A stretch of DNA of 64,000 nt, taken from Flaccisagitta enflata. Lineage: Eukaryota; Chaetognatha; Sagittoidea; Aphragmophora. The DNA is taken from contig OZ231126.1 in assembly GCA_965153355.1 (NCBI GenBank), forward strand, positions 77,004,001-77,068,000. Direction: 5' to 3'. Made by a program: the position numbers and the translations under genes. The notes beneath the pieces are model-generated. The model was given only the letters and a program-made list of their open reading frames with translations. It made no database searches and was not told the DNA's origin. How positions within the stretch are numbered: the stretch's first letter is position 1; each line of letters opens with the position of its first letter. Shown here in pieces: positions 1-14,635 of the stretch.

Positions 1-685
1 AAAGTTGATTTTTGCACCCGCAGCATTGAGTTTTGCAAAATTTGTCAATTGAACCACCGCCGAATGGGTTTCAGTTCAGATTAAACTTTGAAAATTTACT
101 CTGAGCTCAATTTTTAAAGCAAGATCAATATTTTTTAGACGGTGATAGCAGGTCAAATTTCTGACATAGCAAAGAAATCAGAATTCAAAAAAGTCTATTT
201 TTGTACCTTCTACATCAATTCTTGTAAAATCTGTCAAAACTGGATATCAATTCTAGAGTTTTCATTGGAGGTCTATTCACAAAAATTGATGGTACTAGTG
301 CAAAAATACACTTTTTTGAGTTCTGATTTTTTTGCTTGTCATACTATCATCATCTAAAAAAAATACGAAGCTACAAAAAAAACTAACATTTGAAATCAAT
401 TCTGAATAAATGTTTTTTTTATTTCGACCATCCAACTTCAACCAATTTTACAAAAATCAGTGTTGCAGCTACAAAAATCAACTTTTTTGAGTTCTGATTT
501 TTTTTACTGCGTCAGAAATTTGACATGCTATCACCATCTCAAAAATTATGATCTTGCTCTAAAAATTAAGCTCAAAGTTGATTTTCAAAGTTAGATCTAA
601 ACTGAAACTGATACTAACTCGGCAATTGTTCAGTAGACAAATTTTGCAAAAATCAATGCTATGGGCGCAAAAATCAACTTTTTCA
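1..685. repeat. Imperfect long inverted repeat (arms about 1-340 and 420-685)
   Basis: AAAGTTGATTTTTGCACCC at the left edge reappears inverted near 660-685 (GGGCGCAAAAATCAACTTT). Inner segments also pair: the sequence around GACGGTGATAGCAGGTCAAA pairs with TTTGACATGCTATCACCATC near 519-538. Similar motifs repeat again at 687-780, so the unit may continue left of the window. It may be a decayed inverted-repeat transposon or foldback element. Confidence 0.7.
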
Positions 686-785
686 AAATTTAATTTTTTT
701 GCTAGGTAGCAAATTTGACAAACTATCATGGTCTAAAAAATTATAAAGCTGCTCTAAAAAATAAGCTCACAATATCATTTTGAAA

Positions 786-1312
<527 letters not shown>

Positions 1313-1440
1313 CTTTCGATCTCTTGACGTGACGGATGGAAATCCCCCGTTAAATGTATGAAAATATGGAAATCAGCTTCAAATGTATGGAAATCCCTTT
1401 CCACTGCCTTTCTATCGCCGTCAATCCGTTGACATCCTGC

Positions 1441-1602
1441 AGGACAACAACGACGACAACGACGATTATCATGATGACAGTCACAAAGACGATGTTGATG
1501 ATGACGACAATCACGATGAAGACGACGTCAACGACGTCAACGACGACGACGACGACAAAGACGACGACGACGACAAAGACGACGGTGATGATGACAATAG
1601 CC
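1441..1602. repeat. Degenerate (GAC/GAT)n trinucleotide tract
   Basis: Imperfect GAC/GAT/AAC triplets. All forward frames read as Asp/Thr runs, which is a repeat effect rather than evidence of a gene. Confidence 0.8.
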
Positions 1603-1721
1603 AAGTTGGTAACGTGACATCAAAGGCATCCCGACGTCATTTTTACGGAAATTTTTACGTCAATGAAATTCATAGGCGACGTGTTTTCTCATTGTTTCTT
1701 TGGCATGTATGGACTACGGAG

Positions 1722-1767
<46 letters not shown>

Positions 1768-1773
1768 TCTCTC
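1722..1773. repeat. (CT)n microsatellite
   Basis: CT run with one GT interruption. Confidence 0.95.
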
Positions 1774-2045
1774 ATATATTCGATTTTCTCCTATAAGCAT
1801 GCGGCGCGAAAATATTGGAAACTTCATCCTTCTCCTTTCTATTATTGTGATTTACGTGTTTTCGTTTCCTCGCTGAGAGGCCACCTCGTAATTCAAACAA
1901 AAACCAACGCCCGCAAAATTTCCTTTCTTCATCACTCCCTTCCTTTATTTCCTTTTTCTCCTTTTCGTTTTATTTATTTTTCTCCTTTTCCTTTTTTCTC
2001 TCTTTTTTTCCCCCATACATTCACATTTTTGTCTTTTTCCCTCTC

Positions 2046-2222
2046 TTTTTAGTCGCAGGTAAGCGATTCCGTCCGTCCGTCGGTCCACTCGTCCGTCACT
2101 TTTTTTTTTTGGCATTTATAGGTATTTTAGCCCACTGCTCCTGCCCAAATGCCTTTTTGATCTCACATACTGCCCCTGCCCACGCAAACTAGATCGGGGT
2201 AGCCGTGTATGTGGCTTTGTTG
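2046..2222 (-). mobile_element. Hairpin-ended dispersed element, GTCGCG subfamily (diverged)
   Basis: Read on the minus strand it runs from an AAGCCACATACACGGCTACC-like start, through the GGGCAGGGGCAG and CATTTGGGCAGGAGCAGTGG blocks and a GGAC-rich core, to TAAAAA. The terminal stem (GTCGCAGGTAAGCGATTC) is decayed. Block order matches the copies at 43550-43741 and 63860-64000. Confidence 0.75.
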
Positions 2223-3142
<920 letters not shown>

Positions 3143-3565
3143 GTTATCTTGTAATTTCATTATGCGGATAACCGACTAATTAGATTTTTGCCAGTTTCGC
3201 CTCGAGGACCGTCATCTAAGCGAGCGCGCGCGCGTTCTTATGTGTGTGCGCTTGCGTGTGTTTGCTTCTGAGTGAGCGCATTGAGCAAGTTGACTCGCAT
3301 TTGCACTCGATGTAAGAAAACAATACATACATGAGCTTATCGCAGTTCGACCTCAATGCAATGAATGAACCTTCAGTTGACATTTAAAACAATCTTTCGG
3401 TTTTTCTGAATCGCTTTTGTTAAGTCGAGATGTAATCAAGCCTCAAGTTGTGTGCTTGCCACTAACAAACCCTAAATCATTCCTGCTCATTTGCAGAGCT
3501 GATTATCTATCTGTCTCTGGGACTATCTGGGTGTCCCTCCATTCTTCCCCATCTAATGTTATTTT

Positions 3566-3569
<4 letters not shown>
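3143..3569. other. Unassigned upstream sequence
   Basis: Short alternating GCGCGCGCG patch at 3223-3231; nothing else recognised. Confidence 0.4.
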
Positions 3570-3621
<52 letters not shown>

Positions 3622-3740
3622 TGACTTTATTTCGTATATATCATAGCCTATAGTTGTCGTTTGGTACCGTCTTTCTTTCCCTTAATCTTTAACTCTGCGT
3701 TATCAAAGTCATGGCTTTTCTCGGTCATCTTCTCCTTTAT

Positions 3741-3805
<65 letters not shown>

Positions 3806-3829
3806 GGCCGTCTGTCTGTCTGTCTGTTT
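3570..3829. repeat. (TC)n (3570-3619) and (TGTC)n (3744-3829) microsatellites
   Basis: Two separate runs; the tetranucleotide tract has one GGCC interruption near 3807. Confidence 0.96.
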
Positions 3830-6020
<2,191 letters not shown>

Positions 6021-6564
6021 CCATGCGCACACATCAGCACACTAACAGCCACAAATTGATACAGATCATATGGGCGGAGAAAAAAATGCACTGAGGAAAT
6101 GGAAGAAAGTAAATGCGAAGGTTTAAGGAGAGAGAATTATATCATGAGTTGAAGAGAGATGAAGCGGAGTCCTTGCCTTGATAAAACATGTTCAACAATC
6201 ATTGTCAAAGCATTAGCTAGCTAAAGTTAAACATGAAATGCGCACTTTTAGTTGGCACAGTAATATGGAATTTCGATAATAGTAGCCCAAAGGTATTGAG
6301 ACACTTCAGTTAAGATTTCACTCAATGTTTATGCTGAGAGTGTTGCCAAGACAAAACTACCCGATAGCAACTCAGGGATTTGCTAAACAACTCCAAAGAA
6401 AAACTCAACTATGGGCCTCCTCTTTATGCAGTAATCAAAACCAAATCGTTCAACTTGCACAATTCACATTACACATTACAGATAACACAAGCTTCAAAGT
6501 TCACACAAAACAAATACTGTTGATTCGGACCTTTGTTCTGTAAGTCTAGTCTCATGGTCTTTTA

Positions 6565-7121
6565 ACATCTGTCGCACAATTATTGATAAATGAACTCAAG
6601 TATTTGGAAATGAATGGATTTTACCATTAGCTAAAGCGTAAAAAATGCTTCCTTTTGCTTATGAATTTCATTTTAATTGATACAGGTTAAGTCAAGTTAT
6701 GCAAAAAAATGTGACAGCCTCCCAAAAGAAAACAGCTTCAAAATTATCAAAAAATACTCTATCATCTTCAAAAACAAATGATTTCTGAATGAATACAGTT
6801 AGGGACATGCGAATTGCACCATATCATAGCTTTTGAAAAGCTCTGTAATTTGCTCATGAATTTTGATTGATTTGGAAAAAGACAACATGGCTCATATGCA
6901 AAAAGATGTAAAGAAAAGAATTGTATTTTTGGAGCAATCACCATCCTTACAGGTGTAATAAATTGTGAATTAAATCGTTGTAGATAGTTGAAACAAGTAA
7001 AATCAAAGATAAATTGCCTCTTCACTAACTCATTAATAATCAACCCAATCAGTATGATATATATATAAAAGAAAATAAATAAAATCTTTGTGATGTTTTA
7101 TCAATAATTGTGCGACTGGTG
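6565..7121. mobile_element. MITE-like element, 557 bp, TA-flanked inverted repeats
   Basis: The left terminus has ACATCTGTCGCACAATTATT and the right end is its inverse, AATAATTGTGCGACTGGTGT. At least 20 bases starting GTCGCACAATTATTG match exactly; the outer six are imperfect. TA lies at 6563-6564 and 7122-7123. No transposase frame inside. Consistent with a non-autonomous Tc1/mariner-type element. Confidence 0.75.
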
Positions 7122-7274
7122 TTAGTCATTGCAAAGTCAAATAAACTCAGATTTTCTCTTATGGCTTAGTTAACGATAATGTCCTTCATCAACTGATAAT
7201 GATATATTCTTCCCTAGCTGATGAGAATGATAACCACACGAGCCTAATGACATTTTTCGGATTATGTAAATCCG

Positions 7275-7278
<4 letters not shown>

Positions 7279-7333
<55 letters not shown>
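7279..7333. repeat. (CT)n microsatellite
   Basis: CT run with one GT interruption. Confidence 0.95.
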
Positions 7334-7334
<1 letters not shown>

Positions 7335-7433
7335 TCTATCTCAAAACTCTGTTCATTAAAGTTACCCCACTATAATTAACCAAGTTTCTGCTACATCATT
7401 TCCCGGAGAATATTTCCAACTTGTTAATTAACT

Positions 7434-7541
<108 letters not shown>

Positions 7542-7714
7542 TTGTGAGAGTGTGAAAGGCAGGGAATGAAGGAAGGGGGAAGAGAAAGAGGAAGAAGACA
7601 ATAGGAAGAAGGAGGAGGGAATGAAAGAAAATGAGAACAAAGAGAAGAAATTCATCTCTTGTAAGAAGGAGTTTCGGAATGAAAGAAAATGATTAATTTC
7701 CCGATGCCTTGATT

Positions 7715-8403
<689 letters not shown>

Positions 8404-8633
8404 AGTGACACGGGGTCATAATATCCTTGCGGATGGGTGGGCAGGGGCATCCAACCCTGATCCACACCCCAACTCCCACCCCACACACCAACATACAGAA
8501 AAAGTATCCATAATGCTATTTGACTCGATCATTATGGACGGACGGACCGACGGACCAACGGATCGGCGGACCAATGAACCAACGGATCGACGGACAAAGT
8601 CTCTAATAGAGTTGCGTGTCCGCAACTAAAAAA
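8404..8633 (+). mobile_element. Hairpin-ended dispersed element, GTTGCG subfamily
   Basis: Starts AACAAGTGACACGGGGTCAT, continues with GGGTGGGCAGGGGCATCCAA and a CCCCAACTCCCACC segment, then a GGACGGACCGACGGACC core. It ends AGTTGCG-TGTC-CGCAACT followed by AAAAAAG. Same block order as 36098-36327 and, inverted, 31073-31325 and 51200-51435. Confidence 0.88.
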
Positions 8634-8994
8634 GCAAACATTGGTTATCTGGTATAGCAGTGTGTGACTTAAGTCGATGTCACTTAATATTGAGCATGGC
8701 TCTCTTTGTTAGAGTTTTGTTTTCGATGAAGTGAAATGAGTTCATATAATAATCATCAAAGATCAAACATTGTCTTGTGATGGGTCCGGATTAATCACCA
8801 GTTAGAGCTCCAAAGGCTCTTATGACGGCAAATTTTTGAAGAAAAATTAAGTGTTTCGCCATACTTTTTGCATCATTTTCTGGACAATAACGATGCTAGA
8901 ATGGTTTTTAAAGATAAATTGTTTTTAAAGACACTTGGTGTACACATTTCTATCATATTCTGACCTCATAAGTAATTTTGACAATGCAATTCAC
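8634..8994. other. Unassigned AT-rich sequence
   Basis: Nothing recognised. Confidence 0.4.
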
Positions 8995-9204
8995 ATGACA
9001 CCCATAGATCTTAGATCGATAAAGATAGGGGTCAATGTCCACGGGACTGACCATGACGGCCACTTATAGAACCCCATGGGGGATCAAAAAGACATGGAGG
9101 CAAGTTTTTAAAACTCAGGGTTTTCCTTCTACTTCGTTTGACCTCTGGAAAGCATCAGTGAATCATTTTTCACAAAATGTAATGGAAGGACTCAACTTTG
9201 TCGG

Positions 9205-9505
9205 CTCATATTTCCTAAACGTATTGAGTTATTGAGCTCAATTTGGGCTCATTTTAAAGAGCTGACACAGCTCTTTAAAATGAGCCCAAGTTGAGGTCAG
9301 TAGCTCAATTCTTTTAGGAGCGACAGTCTTCCAAAGTTGATGTTATTTTTAGAATAATGGCAAAAAACCTTATAACTTTGTCAGCTCATATCTCCCAAAC
9401 GAATTGAGCTACTGAGCTCAATTTGAGCTCATTTTAAAGAACAGACACAGCTCTTTAAAATGAGCTTAAGTTGAGGTCAGTAGCTCAATTCGTTAAGGAA
9501 CGAGA
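9205..9505. repeat. Two tandem palindromic units in the left arm of the large element
   Basis: Each unit is a near-palindrome. AACGAATTGAGCTACTGAGC pairs with GTCAGTAGCTCAATTCGTT-like sequence around a loop near ACAGACACAGC. The second unit (9399-9498) is the better preserved. Confidence 0.85.
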
Positions 9506-9794
9506 GTCTATCAAATTGGAAATTTTTTTTTTAAAATAAACGTTGCTTAAGATAAGATAGACTCACCAATGTAACCCTGTCCGTTTTTGGGCAGTGGCCC
9601 CAAAGGGCCAATGTCCTGTAGGACACAGGGGTGAATTTGCATATGTTCATCCGTCCGTCCTTCCATCCATCCATCTGTCTGTCCATTCTTCCGTCCATCC
9701 GTCCATCCATCCCCCCCCCTGAGGCCTGAGGCTGCTTTAGCCCTAATCAATGCAATAGTCCCATTGATTATTAAGGAAAATAGATGAAAGAATG

Positions 9795-11224
9795 AATAGT
9801 CGCAAAAGCTTTAAGATGGTCAGCAGTACCCGTGCCCTGCCTTAGTAGGTTGTGCTTAAAGTTGAAGGGGAAGCAGGGCAGCGGCCCAGAAAGGGGTCGA
9901 TGACCTATGCTTTCACACATATGGGGAATTTTCTCCTTCTTCTCCTCCAGCGTACTCCCCCTCATATCCCAGTCTCGAGGCCCAAATTCTAGCCTTGAGG
10001 CCCAAATCCTAACCTTGAGGCCCTAATCATAGCCTGGAGGCCTAAATTTCAGCATTGAGGCCAAAATCTCAACCTCCAGGCCACATCTCAGTATGCGGGC
10101 TAGGATTTGGGCCTTGAGGCTAGGATTTGGGCTTCGCAGCTGAGATTTGGGTCTCAAGACTGAGATTTGGGCCTCGAGGCATATGTGTGACAGCATAGGT
10201 CATCGACCCCTTGGGAGCCGCTGACCAAAAAGTGAATAACATGGAAAATTTGTGAAAAATCAAAAAAATGGCAAATTACCCTGAAGACCTCAAATTTGCC
10301 CTCTCAGAACATCTGAGCCTCAAGACCCAAATCCCAGCCTCAGACTGAATCCCACTTTCAGAGCCCAAATCCTAGCCTCAAGAAGAAAATCCAGCCCTGG
10401 AGCCCAAAACCCAGCTCTAAGTCCTAAACCTCGTCCCTAAGGCCCAATTCCCGACCACTAGAAGATGGAGAAGGAGAAATTTCCTCATGTGTCGGGGTGC
10501 AATTGAAGACAAAATTTGATCAGTCAAAATGTTTTTTTAGCAATATAATAGACGTAGTAAGTTTGTATATTTTATCAATAAAAGATGATAATTAGTTATT
10601 GTTTAAACTATTTTTGCATTAAAAACTATTTTTGTGTCTAAAGTGACTGTGAAATGTAGGGATAAACGTCCAAAAAAAGGAAGTTTTCAAGAAAAATCTT
10701 ACTTTATAATCTGACATGTCTTGGGTAAAATTATAACTTTGCATAGAGATTCAAAAAACATAATTTTCAAAAACATGGCGTCTTTCTAAAGACTCATAAG
10801 ATAAGGACCATGTGTTTGGAAATGCAAAATTTTTCATTCAGAAGCAGAATTATAATTTTACCCAACAACTTATTGAACTTTTCCTCTCAATTTTGGGCAA
10901 AATTTTCATGTTTTATTGAATAACTTTGGTATTTACAAACATATAATAAAAACTTTTTATATTGTGATGATTTTTTTATATTCTTAAAAAAATCAGGAGT
11001 GCAAAATTTTTTATTTCAAAACTTGTTACTAACTAGGATAACTAAATATAACAATTTATTGTGACTGAAAGTCAAATTTTGTCTTCGTTTGCACCCCGAC
11101 ATGTGTGAAAGCATAGGTCATCGCCTCCTTTGGGGCTGCTGCCCTGCTCCTTCCTCAACTGCAATCACAACCTACTTAAGCAGGGCACGAGAACAGCTGT
11201 ACATCTGACGCTTTTGCGACTATT
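9795..11224. mobile_element. Inverted-repeat element nested in the large element
   Basis: Ends AATAGTCGCAAAAGC and GCTTTTGCGACTATT are exact inverses. The arms continue through GTAGGTTGTG/CACAACCTAC and AGCAGGGCAGC/GCTGCCCTGCT. The interior holds tandem words of the type GAGGCCCAAATCC in both orientations (9950-10180) and a second internal inverted GTGACAGCATAGGTCATCGA block at 10189-10208. It is itself interrupted by the MITE at 10491-11100. Confidence 0.75.
10491..11100. mobile_element. MITE-like element, 610 bp, with 4-bp target-site duplication
   Basis: Termini are GTCGGGGTGCAA and TTTGCACCCCGAC, inverted, extending through GAAGACAAAATTTGA on both arms. ATGT lies at 10487-10490 and 11101-11104. 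Removing the element and one ATGT restores CATGTGTGAAAGCATAGG, which matches the related uninterrupted block CATATGTGTGACAGCATAGG at 10185-10204. The interior is AT-rich without an open frame. Confidence 0.85.
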
Positions 11225-11268
11225 TTTTTTTAGGAGCAGAAGTCATCAAAAGTTGATGCATATTTAGG

Positions 11269-12572
11269 ATATGGAAGATTTCAGTAAGAGACTCACACTT
11301 GGCAATGGAAAAATCGCATTTTCAGAATTGGATTATTTGGATTGACTGTAGTCGAAACATAAATCTCGATGTCTGGACGATGAGAATCAGCTATTGTTTA
11401 AACTTAATGGCACCCCTGACAGCCTGTGGGGGGGGGGGGCGCTAAGAGGGGGGGGGGAGAAATTTTGTAAAAAAAAAGTTGGTCTCAATCGATTCCAAAT
11501 TGTCTGAAACGTTCAGAAATCATGCTTTCAAAAATTCGATATTTTGAAGAAAAAAATTTTTTTTTGCTAAGTCCATGTCAAGCCTGCCATCCCCTGAGGA
11601 TTGAGGGAGCGGGAGGGGGGGGACCAATTCTTAAAATGGTGACAGTTATCAATATCCATTTCTCGGACGCGCGTAATAATTTGTACTAAAGTTTAAAACG
11701 GAAAACCTATACAGACTAGTCCCAAAAGATTTGAAACAAGCAGTGGAGGCAGCACCACCATTTTCCCCTTGAAATGTTGAAAAACCGTAATTGTCCGAAA
11801 TTCAATTTTCACCCCTTTTGTTGTGAAAATCAGGTTTAGCGGAGCCTTATTCATCTAGAATGCATACCACTAAGTTGGAGGGACATATATGGGCCATCGC
11901 GATTGCAAAAAGAACATTTTATAAAAAAGATCTACTAACTCTATTTGTTGGACATGGATGGGACAAATAAATTGTTGAAAAACCGTAATTGTCCGAAATT
12001 CAAAATCTTATCATAGAAATTCTATTTCAAGCTTTTTCGCGCTGTTCTTTTTCTGGCGATCAACCTTGGGATATGTGGGGTTATCCAAGCCTATATTTGA
12101 TGGTTTTTTTCATCCATTGTATTGGCGAAATTGAATTGATTTGAAGTTTCATTGAAATTTGTTTGAAAATTCCTTATTTCCCTCTTTCACTTCCAGACAG
12201 AATAAAAGTATAAAATCGGGCAACTAATGCCGCAAGCGGGATCATTTCTGTTAAACATCACTGAATGGCAATAATAAATGACAATGATCCCTTAAATAAC
12301 GTACTGGGCCTCAAAAAAACAGTTAACTAAATACTGTTACATATTTGTTACAGGAATTTTTAGTGTTTAAATGACCTCTGATTGGCGCATTTATCGAGAA
12401 AAAGTTCAGTCAACCTGCTTATACCCACTTAAAATCATGCCACTGTGCCTCCTTCAACATATGATAGCGATGATACCAGCTGCAGGTCCCTTGTTCACTG
12501 GTAACGCAGCATCATCCTTGAGTTGGTCTGGGATATTAGACATGTGAGTCTCTTGCTGAAATCGTCCATATA
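11269..12572. repeat. Pair of short inverted arms inside the large element
   Basis: ATATGGAAGATTTCAGTAAG at 11269 is inverted near 12553-12572 (CTTGCTGAAATCGTCCATAT), continuing through GAGACTCACA/TGTGAGTCTC. Between them lie poly-G runs (11428-11458) and a direct repeat of TTGAAAAACCGTAATTGTCC at 11788 and 11975. Possibly the core of the original element. Confidence 0.55.
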
Positions 12573-12837
12573 ACAGACACAACCAACACAACATAATCTG
12601 TATTTTTTCCCAAAACCCATTGGCCCAAAGAATCCAGACTGGTAGCGATTTAAAGACTAAGCAAGTTTTATACGAGACTTATGACTCAATAAGAGCTTGT
12701 CCATCAGTTGGTTCGTCGGATGGCAGATATACAGATTATGGAGGAGCGAGGAGCGCCGCTCCTTGGAAAGACAGGAGGCTCGTCGGAGAACTTTGTATGG
12801 AAGAGGACAAAAAGAAGGAAGCAAAAAGAAAGTTAGA

Positions 12838-12839
12838 AA

Positions 12840-12884
<45 letters not shown>

Positions 12885-12934
12885 AATAAAGGAGGGAAGA
12901 AAGAAAGAATGGAGGGAAGAAAGAAAGAAAGGAG

Positions 12935-13000
<66 letters not shown>

Positions 13001-13030
13001 AAAAAAGAAAGAAAAATGAAAGAAATAGAA
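12838..13030. repeat. (GAAA)n microsatellite
   Basis: Imperfect GAAA run with GGAGG interruptions. Confidence 0.96.
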
Positions 13031-13045
13031 AGAGATTCATTACTT

Positions 13046-13205
13046 TTTAGTCACGGACCCGCAACTCTACACCTTGCCGTGTTGGTAGGTATGTTGGTCT
13101 GATGGTCCGTCCAAAATATTCTAAAATTGCAAGTGGTTTTTGAATTACTGCTCCAGCCCATCCGTCTGCGACTGGATTACCGTGTATCCGGCCTTGTTTA
13201 TTTTC
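13046..13205 (-). mobile_element. Hairpin-ended dispersed element, GTCGCG subfamily (diverged), inside the large element
   Basis: On the minus strand it begins AACAAGGCCGGATACACGGT and includes GATGGGCTGGAGCAGTAATT, a GGACCATCAGACC core and a GAGTTGCGGGTCCGTGACTA terminus followed by AAAA. Confidence 0.75.
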
Positions 13206-13716
13206 AAGCTTGATTGCTGCAACAAGAAATGTTTAGACACAGTTGATCCCGGCTCTAACGGACCCGCCACTAACGGAACTCTGTCTAAAATGGATGCAAA
13301 TTTATAGTTCCTTCAACTAGTTTCTCTTTATTTCTTATAAAGTTATATTGGCAATTTACAATATCATTATGCCTATAACAAATAAGATTTGCTGGTCTCT
13401 TGAAATGCGTTAGAGCGGGATTTAACTGTATTTACCAAGGGCAATAGGCAATGCGGGCAATTCCGATGGAAATCTTTGAATTGTGCAACATATAGTGATA
13501 ATAAATCAAAGCATCAATTAACCTCTACTTCTTTCTTGTGAAAACCGACTAAATCACGTAACGACTAGTAGTGCAAATACCGCCCTATAACCTTTGACCG
13601 ATCAACTGAGTGATGGACTAACTGACCGACGGAAAGACAAAGCGAAGCATGCAACTAGAAACTTTGAAAATATGCAAAACGGGATTACTACACTAGTTTT
13701 CAACAATCTGGCGTAA

Positions 13717-14070
13717 ACATTGCTTGGTAAGAAATGGTCAATTACAAAATAACATCAACTTTAGGAGATGGTCGCTCTTAAATCAAAAAAGCCACAGACC
13801 TGGATATGGGCTAATTTTTAAGAACGCGTTTCCTTTTTATTATGAGCCTGGATTAAGCTCAGTAGCTCAATTCGTAGAGAAGATATGAGATGACATTGCT
13901 TGGTAAGAAATGGTCAATTACAAAATAACATCAACTTTAGGAGATGGTCGCTCTTAAATCAAAAAAGCCACAGACCTGGATATGGGCTAATTTTTAAGAA
14001 CGCGTTTCCTTTTTATTATGAGCCTGGATTAAGCTCAGTAGCTCAATTCGTAGAGAAGATATGAGATGAC
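13717..14070. repeat. Exact 176-bp tandem duplication
   Basis: Positions 13717-13894 and 13893-14070 are identical by direct reading (both begin ACATTGCTTGGTAAG and end ATATGAGATGAC). It lies in the right-arm repeat units of the large element and is presumably recent. Confidence 0.93.
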
Positions 14071-14440
14071 TAAGTTGCAAGGGTTTTTGCCCTTCATGAT
14101 AAAATTACATCAACTTTGAAAGACTGTCGCTCTTAAACGAATTGAGCTATTGACCTCAATTTGGGCTCATTTTAAAGGGCTGTGTCAGTTCTTTAAAAAG
14201 AGCTCAAATTGAGCTCAGTAGCTCAATTCGTTTTGAAGATATGAGCTAATAAAGTTGCAAGGGTTTTTACTATTACTGATAAAATTACACGAACTTTGGA
14301 AGACTGTCGCTCCTAAACGAATTGAGCTATCGACCTCAATTTGGGCTCATTTTAAAGAACTAAGTCAGCTCTTTAAAATGAGCTTAAATTGAGCTCATTT
14401 GCTCAATTCGTTCAGGAGTTATGAGCTGACAAAGTTAACT
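14071..14440. repeat. Tandem palindromic units in the right arm of the large element
   Basis: Two further units about 150 bp apart, each with AACGAATTGAGCTAT and its inverse around a CTTTAAAA stem. They are related to the left-arm units; with the 176-bp duplicates the right arm has more units than the left. Confidence 0.85.
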
Positions 14441-14635
14441 CCTTCCATTCATTTTTATTAAAAATTGTTCTCCTCTGTTTTCCAGAGGTAAAACGAAGTG
14501 GAAGGAAAACCCTGAGTTTTAAAAACTTGCCTCTACGTCTTTTTGATGCCCCATGGGGTACTATAAGTGGCTGTCATAGTCAGTCCCGTGGACATTGACC
14601 CCTATCTTTATCGATCTAAGATCTATGGGTGATGA

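Larger units (their letters stand above)
8999..14631. mobile_element. Large inverted-repeat element, 5633 bp, with nested insertions
   Basis: Outer ends are CACCCATAGATCTTAGATCG and its inverse CGATCTAAGATCTATGGGTG, flanked by ATGA at 8995-8998 and 14632-14635, a 4-bp target-site duplication. The inverted arms are about 0.5 kb (8999-9510 and about 14095-14631), diverged but collinear, and consist partly of tandem hairpin units. No transposase frame was seen, so it is non-autonomous or eroded. CAC termini with 4-bp duplications recall the Chapaev group of cut-and-paste transposons; that assignment is inference. Confidence 0.8.

Noticed and set aside
8404-8633. Terminal stem-loop plus A-run read as a bacterial-type terminator or a tRNA-like gene
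   Set aside because: Present in many dispersed copies on both strands of an animal genome; no cloverleaf, anticodon arm or B-box could be drawn.
12620-12889. Short frame ending in poly-Lys/Glu as a gene remnant of the large element
   Set aside because: The C-terminal half is the GAAA repeat and the N-terminal half shows no transposase motif.
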